DNA of 11,157 nt from an uncultured Veillonellaceae bacterium (GTDB lineage: Bacteria > Bacillota > Negativicutes > Veillonellales > Megasphaeraceae): NCBI GenBank assembly GCA_900546795.1, contig UREG01000052.1:1-11157 (forward strand). Reading direction: 5' to 3'. Both the position numbers and the translations under genes were made by a program. Each line of letters begins with the position of its first letter. Position 1 is the first letter of the stretch. Positions 6,362 to 11,157 of this stretch are shown here, piece by piece. The notes under the pieces are model-generated. The model was not told the origin of the DNA, ran no database searches, and saw only the letters and a program-made list of their open reading frames with translations.

Positions 6362-7036
6362 ATGGAGCTGCATACAGGGCATCATTCAGTAGCCTATTTC
6401 ATGGGAATGGCGTTCAATATGGACACTCTTTACATGACATGGATTACTGCAGCTATCGTTATCTTGATCACCTTTGCTGCAACCCGCGGCAGAGCTATGG
6501 TTCCAAGCGGAGTACAAAATGCCGTGGAGCTGGTAGTGGAAACACTGCTGAATCAAATCAAGCCTACCTTGGGAGAAAAATGGGAAAAAGTGGTCTCGGT
6601 GCTGCTGACGCTGTTTCTATTCATTTTTATCGGCAATGAACTGGGACTTCTGCCTAGTCCGCATTTATTGACTTCGCCGACAAATGATTTGAACACGACG
6701 TTGGGTTTGGCACTGGCGGTATCGTTTACCGTTCATTTTGTAGGGGTAGCGAATAAAGGATTCATAAAGCATTTTGCTCACTTGTTCCAGCCGTTCAAAA
6801 TATTTGTAGTTGTTAATCTGATGGAAGAGGTTTCCAAACCTTTGACATTGGCGTTTCGTCTATTTGGGAATATCTTGGCCGGCGAAATATTGATGGAGAT
6901 ATTGTATGCTTTGGTTCCTTACGTTGTTCCTATCGTCTGGCTGGTGTTCAGCCTGGTTGTAGGGATTATCCAGGCGTTTATCTTTACGATCCTGACGACT
7001 TCGTACTTATCAAGCTCCTTGAAAGACGGGCATTGA
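6362..7036 (+). CDS. atpB: F1Fo-ATP synthase subunit a
   Basis: A 224-residue membrane stator subunit that forms the ion half-channels beside the c ring. Hydrophobic helices are seen at about 25-41, 77-95, 113-130, 147-155, 162-182 and 185-215. The key helix carries KPLTLAFRLFGNILAGE (159-175), with the essential Arg166 corresponding to E. coli Arg210, followed by the conserved Asn170 and Glu175. The last helix has GIIQAFIFTILTTSYL (201-216), with the family's Gln204. The N-terminal GNELGLLP (91-98) is also typical. Length is in the normal range for short bacterial a subunits. It is separated from atpE by 58 nt. The sequence alone does not show whether H+ or Na+ is translocated. Confidence 0.96.
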   Translation: MELHTGHHSVAYFMGMAFNMDTLYMTWITAAIVILITFAATRGRAMVPSGVQNAVELVVETLLNQIKPTLGEKWEKVVSVLLTLFLFIFIGNELGLLPSPHLLTSPTNDLNTTLGLALAVSFTVHFVGVANKGFIKHFAHLFQPFKIFVVVNLMEEVSKPLTLAFRLFGNILAGEILMEILYALVPYVVPIVWLVFSLVVGIIQAFIFTILTTSYLSSSLKDGH

Positions 7037-7094
7037 TATGAGCTTTGACTAACCACATTAAAAATACGTTTATATTACAGGAGGGTATTTACTC

Positions 7095-7352
7095 ATGGAA
7101 AAAGCAATCGTTTTAGCAATCTCAGCTCTTAGTGCAGCAATCGCAATCGCTTTCGCAGCCAACGGCGCGGCAAAAGGGGACGCTCAGGTAGCTTCCAAAG
7201 CGCTTGAAAGCATGGTGCGTCAGCCGGAAATGGCCGATAAATTGTTGGTTAACATGTTGATTTCTATCGGCTTGGTTGAATCTATTCCTATTATCGCAGC
7301 GGTTATCGCTATCGTACTCGTATTTGCTAACCCGTATATCAGCTTGTTATAA
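7095..7352 (+). CDS. atpE: F1Fo-ATP synthase subunit c (rotor ring)
   Basis: An 85-residue two-helix hairpin; many copies form the rotor ring. Helix 1 spans about 5-26, the polar loop carries the conserved Arg42-Gln43-Pro44, and helix 2 spans about 52-77. The ion-binding carboxylate is Glu62 in LVESIPII, followed by Ser63 as in Na+-type rings, but Pro65 and Ile67 stand where Ilyobacter tartaricus has Gly68 and Tyr70. In helix 1 Asp29 aligns by eye with I. tartaricus Gln32. The glycine packing motif is reduced to Ala22-x-Gly24-x-Ala26-x-Gly28-x-Ala30, and Lys27 sits inside it. The ATG follows AGGAGGG (7079-7085), a strong site suited to the high copy number needed. Ion specificity is unresolved. 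Confidence 0.97.
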   Translation: MEKAIVLAISALSAAIAIAFAANGAAKGDAQVASKALESMVRQPEMADKLLVNMLISIGLVESIPIIAAVIAIVLVFANPYISLL

Positions 7353-7376
7353 GAGGCGGCAGTACATTTTTAAGTA

Positions 7377-7384
7377 GAGGAGGT
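7377..7384 (+). promoter_or_regulatory. Ribosome binding site supporting a TTG start for atpF
   Basis: GAGGAGGT lies 7 nt before the TTG at 7392. No in-frame ATG or GTG occurs near this strong site, so TTG is the probable initiation codon. Confidence 0.8.
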
Positions 7385-7391
7385 AAACTCA

Positions 7392-7886
7392 TTGGTTGAG
7401 TTAAACGGTACTTTATTAGCCCAATTCCTCAACTTTTTCATACTTGTCGCAATTTTGGCTAAATTTGCTTATAAACCGATGTTGCAGGTTTTAAAAGCTC
7501 GGCAGGAAAAGATCGCGTCGGATTTAGGCGGGGCTGAACAGGCCCGGCAGGAAGCCGAACAGATGCTGGCCGATTATAAAGAACAGCTGAAAAACGCTCG
7601 TGCAGAAGCACAAGCCATTATAGACAAGGCAGTAAAGCAAGCGGAACAGGAAGCACAGGCACAGCTTGAAGCTGTCCGTGCGCAGATCGCAAAAGAAAAA
7701 GCAGCTGCGCAGGCAGAAATTGCAAGAGACAGAGAAGCGGCTCTGCAGGATATGCGCAATGAAGTCGTTACCCTGTCTATGGCAGCAGCAGGTAAACTGC
7801 TGGCAAAAAATCTGGATCAGGAAGTAAACGCCAGATTGGTAGCCGACTGCATCAAAAAACTGGACTCGAAGAGTGCGGGTAAATAA
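7392..7886 (+). CDS. atpF: F1Fo-ATP synthase subunit b (peripheral stalk)
   Basis: A 164-residue stator subunit. It has one N-terminal membrane helix (about 8-27, LLAQFLNFFILVAILAKF) followed by a long Ala/Glu/Gln/Lys-rich amphipathic helix (about 30-140). That helix forms the right-handed coiled coil linking Fo to delta and alpha. The Asn14 within the membrane segment and the YKPMLQVLKARQEKI junction are typical of bacterial b subunits. Translation probably starts at TTG, an uncommon codon that may lower b output relative to its neighbour c; this is an inference. The gene sits 39 nt after atpE and only 2 nt before atpH. Only one b gene is seen, so a homodimer is expected. Confidence 0.96.
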   Translation: MVELNGTLLAQFLNFFILVAILAKFAYKPMLQVLKARQEKIASDLGGAEQARQEAEQMLADYKEQLKNARAEAQAIIDKAVKQAEQEAQAQLEAVRAQIAKEKAAAQAEIARDREAALQDMRNEVVTLSMAAAGKLLAKNLDQEVNARLVADCIKKLDSKSAGK

Positions 7887-7888
7887 TT

Positions 7889-8467
7889 ATGATGACGATG
7901 CAGGAAGTGATTGCTGAAAAATACAGCCAAGCGATGTTTGATATTGCCTGTGACCAAAATACGCTTGAGGAAATGGAAAAAGAATTACAGGCAGTACAGG
8001 ATATTTTGCAGAACAGCAAAGAGCTTCAGGACGTATTGGCTCATCCTTTGCTGCCCGGAGATGCAAAGAAAAATATACTGAAAGAAATATTTGCGACCAA
8101 AGTGTCACCAATGGTGCTGCATTTTCTTTTTGTCATGGTCGACCGGCGCCGCGAAATGTATATTGACGCGGCTGTGACCGGATTTAAGAAGCTATATTGG
8201 AAAGCTCGCAATATGGTGGAAGCGAAGATTCGGGTCATCGAACCGTTGACTGCAAAACAGGAAGCAGAACTGCTGGAGCAATTAAAAGCGATGACTGGTT
8301 CTACCGTCGTTCCTCACTATATTATCGATCCGTCTATTTTAGGCGGTATGGTAATACAGATAGAAGACCGGCTGATAGACGGCAGCTTGAAGCGGCAGTT
8401 AAAAACACTGGAAGACAAGTTACTTCGCAGTAAAGTCAGTGGGATAGAGGTGACGAACGAAATATGA
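7889..8467 (+). CDS. atpH: F1Fo-ATP synthase subunit delta (OSCP)
   Basis: A 192-residue soluble subunit that caps the F1 head and ties it to subunit b. The N-terminal helical domain begins with EVIAEKYSQAMFDIA (6-20), and HPLLPGDAKKNILKEIF follows. The C-terminal region has DPSILGGMVIQIEDRLIDGS, the usual family signature. The start could be the ATG at 7889, 7892 or 7898. Upstream pairing is weak (GCGGGT around 7876-7880), so translation is probably coupled to atpF, which ends 2 nt earlier. The stop overlaps the atpA start by four bases (ATGA at 8464-8467). Confidence 0.95.
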   Translation: MMTMQEVIAEKYSQAMFDIACDQNTLEEMEKELQAVQDILQNSKELQDVLAHPLLPGDAKKNILKEIFATKVSPMVLHFLFVMVDRRREMYIDAAVTGFKKLYWKARNMVEAKIRVIEPLTAKQEAELLEQLKAMTGSTVVPHYIIDPSILGGMVIQIEDRLIDGSLKRQLKTLEDKLLRSKVSGIEVTNEI

Positions 8468-10002
8468 AGATGAAGCCAGAAGAAATTACGGCTATAATTA
8501 AAAAACAGATCGAAAACTACGACGTAGAACTCAATATTGATGATATCGGTACAGTTCTGGAAGTAGGGGACGGCATCGCTCATATTTATGGTTTGACAAA
8601 GGCGATGGCCGGCGAACTCCTGGAATTTCCTCACGGCGTATATGGCATGGCCCTGAACTTGGATCAGGACAGCGTCGGCGCTGTATTGATGGGAGCGACG
8701 GAACTGATTCGCGAAGGCGATACGGTACGCCGGACCGGGCGCATCATGCAGGTTCCTGTCGGAGAAGCGATGATTGGCCGTGTAGTAAATCCTTTGGGCC
8801 AGCCGATAGACGGCAAAGGCTCTATTGAAACCAGCGAATTCCGTCCGGTAGAATACCCGGCTCCCGGTATTGCAGATCGGCAGTCTGTAAATGAACCGCT
8901 GCAGACCGGTTTAAAAGCCATTGACTCCATGGTTCCTATTGGACGGGGACAGCGTGAATTGATCATCGGCGACCGCGGTACCGGCAAAACGGCGATTGCG
9001 ATCGACACGATTTTGAATCAAAAAGGTCAGGACGTTATTTGTATTTATGTAGCGATCGGACAGAAAGCTTCTACGGTTGCCCGCGTTGTGCAGACGCTGG
9101 AACAAAATGGGGCGATGGAATATACGATCGTAGTATCCGCAAGTGCGTCTGACGGCGCTCCGCTTCAGTATTTAGCTCCGTATGCGGGCGTCAGCATGGG
9201 CGAATACTTCATGTACAAAGGAAAAGCTGTTCTTTGCGTATACGATGATTTGTCCAAACATGCTGCGGCATATCGGGCTATGAGCTTGCTGCTCCGCCGT
9301 CCGCCGGGACGTGAAGCTTATCCGGGCGACGTATTTTATTTACATTCCCGCTTGTTGGAACGGGCAGCTAAATTGTCTGCGGAAAACGGCGGCGGTTCGA
9401 TTACGGCGCTGCCGATCATTGAAACGCTTGCCGGCGACGTATCCGCGTATATCCCGACCAACGTAATCTCGATTACGGACGGTCAGATATTCTTGGAAAG
9501 CGAATTGTTCTATTCCGGTATCCGACCGGCAATCAACGTAGGGCTGTCTGTATCCCGCGTAGGCGGTTCTGCACAGATCAAAGCCATGAAAAAAGTTGCC
9601 GGCAGCCTGCGTCTGGATTTGGCGCAGTACCGTGAATTGGCGGCGTTCGCTCAGTTCGGTTCTGACCTGGATAAAAATACAAAAGCACAGATTGATCGCG
9701 GTGAACGGACGATGCGGATGCTGATTCAGCCGCAGTATCAGCCGATGCCGGTGGAAGATCAGGTTATGGCGATTTATTTGGCGGTAAAAGGACAGCTGGA
9801 CGATATCCAGGTAGAGGACGTAACGGAATTTGAAACAGGGCTTTTAAAATACGTAAACGCGAACTATCCGGAAATCGGCGCGTCCATCCGCGATACCAAA
9901 GTACTCGACGAAGCTAACGAAGAAACTCTGAAAAAAGCTATTGGTGAATATAAAGAAGAATTTGGCGCCTCGCATCAATTAGTTGTGGAAGAGGAGGAAT
10001 AG
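8464..10002 (+). CDS. atpA: F1Fo-ATP synthase subunit alpha
   Basis: A 512-residue subunit that alternates with beta in the F1 hexamer and binds non-catalytic nucleotide. It has an N-terminal beta-barrel region (about 25-95), a P-loop nucleotide domain (about 96-380) and a C-terminal helical domain. Landmarks are VLEVGDGIAHIYGL (31-44), the P-loop GDRGTGKT (169-176, Lys175 and Thr176), YDDLSKHAAAYR (260-271), LLRRPPGREAYPGDVFYLHSR and SVSRVGGSAQ (362-371), with Arg365 as the arginine finger reaching into the beta site. The P-loop differs from the usual GDRQTGKT by Gly at position 172. The start overlaps the atpH stop; AGAGGTGA (8446-8453) lies 10 nt upstream. Length is normal. Confidence 0.98.
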   Translation: MKMKPEEITAIIKKQIENYDVELNIDDIGTVLEVGDGIAHIYGLTKAMAGELLEFPHGVYGMALNLDQDSVGAVLMGATELIREGDTVRRTGRIMQVPVGEAMIGRVVNPLGQPIDGKGSIETSEFRPVEYPAPGIADRQSVNEPLQTGLKAIDSMVPIGRGQRELIIGDRGTGKTAIAIDTILNQKGQDVICIYVAIGQKASTVARVVQTLEQNGAMEYTIVVSASASDGAPLQYLAPYAGVSMGEYFMYKGKAVLCVYDDLSKHAAAYRAMSLLLRRPPGREAYPGDVFYLHSRLLERAAKLSAENGGGSITALPIIETLAGDVSAYIPTNVISITDGQIFLESELFYSGIRPAINVGLSVSRVGGSAQIKAMKKVAGSLRLDLAQYRELAAFAQFGSDLDKNTKAQIDRGERTMRMLIQPQYQPMPVEDQVMAIYLAVKGQLDDIQVEDVTEFETGLLKYVNANYPEIGASIRDTKVLDEANEETLKKAIGEYKEEFGASHQLVVEEEE

Positions 10003-10005
10003 CCT

Positions 10006-10860
10006 ATGCCGAGTGCACGCGATATAACGAGACGGATAAAATCCGTTAAGAATACGCAGCAAATTACGAAGGCCATGAAAATGGTATCATCGGTACGTCT
10101 TCGCCGTGCACAGGAAAGAGCCTTGGCAACGGCACCTTATACGAATAAACTGGAAGAGCTGCTTCATAACGCAGCCGGCAATTTGGCTCATCCGCTGATG
10201 GAAGAGCGGCAGGAAGTACGCCGGACCGGGTATATTATTATAGGGGCTGACAAAGGGTTGGCAGGGGCTTTTAGTTCCAATGTACTAAAAGCGGCACTGA
10301 AAGTGCTGGAAAAGCATTCTGCCGAAGAATATGATGTAATGGCAGTCGGGAGAAAACCGGCTGAATCCATGAAACATTATCGTATCCATGTGAGCGATAG
10401 TATGAGTGGATTTTCTGATAAGCCGTCCTATGAACATGCGAAAGCATTAGCGGATACAGCGGTCAGAAAATTTTTGGCTCAAGAAGTCGATGAAGTGTAT
10501 TTGATTTACACGCACTTTATCTCCGCATTGCAGCAGGAAGTAAAAGTGGACCGTCTGCTTCCCGCGGCGCCGGTGCGGAATACCGATGAAACAAAAACGT
10601 ACGAAGAGTATATTTTCGTACCTGATGCGACACAAGTATTCACATCACTTTTACCGCAGTATATTAACATGGTAGTATATAATGCCTTGTTGCAGTCGGC
10701 TGCCAGCGAACTGGGTTCGCGTATGACAGCGATGACCGCAGCTACGGATAATGCAGGTGAATTGATTGAAAAACTGACGCTCAATTACAATAAAGTACGT
10801 CAGGCCGGCATCACGAATGAAATTTCTGAAATTGTCGGCGGTGCCAATGCTTTAGAATAA
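10006..10860 (+). CDS. atpG: F1Fo-ATP synthase subunit gamma (central shaft)
   Basis: A 284-residue subunit whose N- and C-terminal helices form the coiled-coil shaft turning inside the alpha3beta3 head. The N-terminus, MPSARDITRRIKSVKNTQQI, and TKAMKMVSSVRLRRAQ (21-36) are the conserved shaft helix. The central Rossmann-like domain starts at YIIIGADKGLAGAFSSN (76-92). The C-terminal helix ends with YNKVRQAGITNEISEIVGGANAL, the family signature. The ATG follows GAGGAGG (9991-9997), which lies within the last codons of atpA; the intergenic gap is only 3 nt. No internal regulatory cysteine insert of the chloroplast type is seen. Confidence 0.97.
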   Translation: MPSARDITRRIKSVKNTQQITKAMKMVSSVRLRRAQERALATAPYTNKLEELLHNAAGNLAHPLMEERQEVRRTGYIIIGADKGLAGAFSSNVLKAALKVLEKHSAEEYDVMAVGRKPAESMKHYRIHVSDSMSGFSDKPSYEHAKALADTAVRKFLAQEVDEVYLIYTHFISALQQEVKVDRLLPAAPVRNTDETKTYEEYIFVPDATQVFTSLLPQYINMVVYNALLQSAASELGSRMTAMTAATDNAGELIEKLTLNYNKVRQAGITNEISEIVGGANALE

Positions 10861-10896
10861 ATGGGCGTTTAAGAAGATAAGGAGGAGAACCTCTTC

Positions 10897-11157
10897 ATGA
10901 GTAATAGCGTAGGTAAAGTATTGCAAGTAATAGGACCTGTCGTTGACGTAGCGTTTACCAATGATACTGAACTGCCACCAATTTATACCGCTATTCATAT
11001 CAAAGGCGGCGAAGGCGATTATAAAGTAGACGTAGTAGCCGAAGTTATGCAGCATTTGGGCGACGATGTTGTCCGCTGCGTAGCTATGAGCTCTACCGAC
11101 GGAGTGGTACGCGGCATGGAAGCGGTCAACACGGGCGCTCCAATTTCCGAACCGGTA
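10897..11157 (+). CDS. atpD: F1Fo-ATP synthase subunit beta, N-terminal part (runs off window)
   Basis: Only the first 87 residues of the catalytic subunit are inside the window and the frame is open to the last base. The visible part is the N-terminal beta-barrel domain. GKVLQVIGPVVDVAF (6-20) is the standard opening, and TDGVVRGMEAVNTGAPIS (67-84) is the conserved segment before the nucleotide-binding domain. The P-loop and catalytic Glu are downstream and cannot be checked. The ATG follows GGAGGAG (10881-10887) by 9 nt, 36 nt after atpG. The epsilon gene (atpC) would be expected after it. Confidence 0.97.
   Translation, partial: MSNSVGKVLQVIGPVVDVAFTNDTELPPIYTAIHIKGGEGDYKVDVVAEVMQHLGDDVVRCVAMSSTDGVVRGMEAVNTGAPISEPV

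Noticed and set aside
7045..7076. TTGACT (7045-7050) and TATATT (7071-7076) as an internal promoter for atpE
   Set aside because: The 20-bp spacer is long, and transcription would begin inside the atpE ribosome binding site (7079-7085), leaving a transcript that cannot use it.

Overview
The window is about 11.2 kb of gene-dense, mostly plus-strand bacterial chromosome with ordinary housekeeping content. Genes are tightly packed, most have strong GGAGG or AGGTGA ribosome binding sites, and the protein families present point to a Firmicute. The pairing of WecA/WecB envelope-sugar genes with an F-type ATP synthase operon, and the overall protein flavour, would suit a diderm Firmicute of the Negativicutes (Megasphaera/Dialister/Veillonella-like). 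That assignment is an inference from appearance, not from a search. No mobile elements, tRNAs, rRNAs or CRISPR arrays were seen.

Layout. Positions 2-595 hold the C-terminal part of an FtsX/MacB-type ABC permease. It converges on exodeoxyribonuclease III (xth, minus strand, 669-1421), and the two share a 16-bp bidirectional terminator (617-655). A 171-nt divergent region separates xth from a plus-strand run that opens with an extended -10 promoter. This run contains a 90-aa ACT-domain protein (UPF0237), a 452-aa UPF0210/DUF711 'PFL family' protein, a WecA/TagO-type polyprenyl-phosphate GlcNAc-1-P transferase, and the UDP-GlcNAc 2-epimerase WecB. A 260-nt, very AT-rich (about 23% G+C over most of its length) spacer follows and probably carries the promoter of the next operon.

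From 5737 to the window end lies the F1Fo-ATP synthase operon in the order atpZ-atpI-atpB(a)-atpE(c)-atpF(b)-atpH(delta)-atpA(alpha)-atpG(gamma)-atpD(beta, truncated by the window end); atpC would be expected downstream. AtpZ and AtpI are small membrane accessory or assembly proteins. Subunits a, b and c build the Fo ion channel and rotor ring; delta, alpha, gamma and beta build the catalytic head and stalk.

Nothing here looks like a wholly new system. The points most worth a second look are: the c subunit, whose ion-binding site combines an Asp in helix 1 with Glu-Ser in helix 2 and whose glycine packing motif is altered; the alpha subunit P-loop, which reads GDRGTGKT instead of the usual GDRQTGKT; the ACT/DUF711 gene pair of unknown function; and the AT-rich leader of the atp operon.
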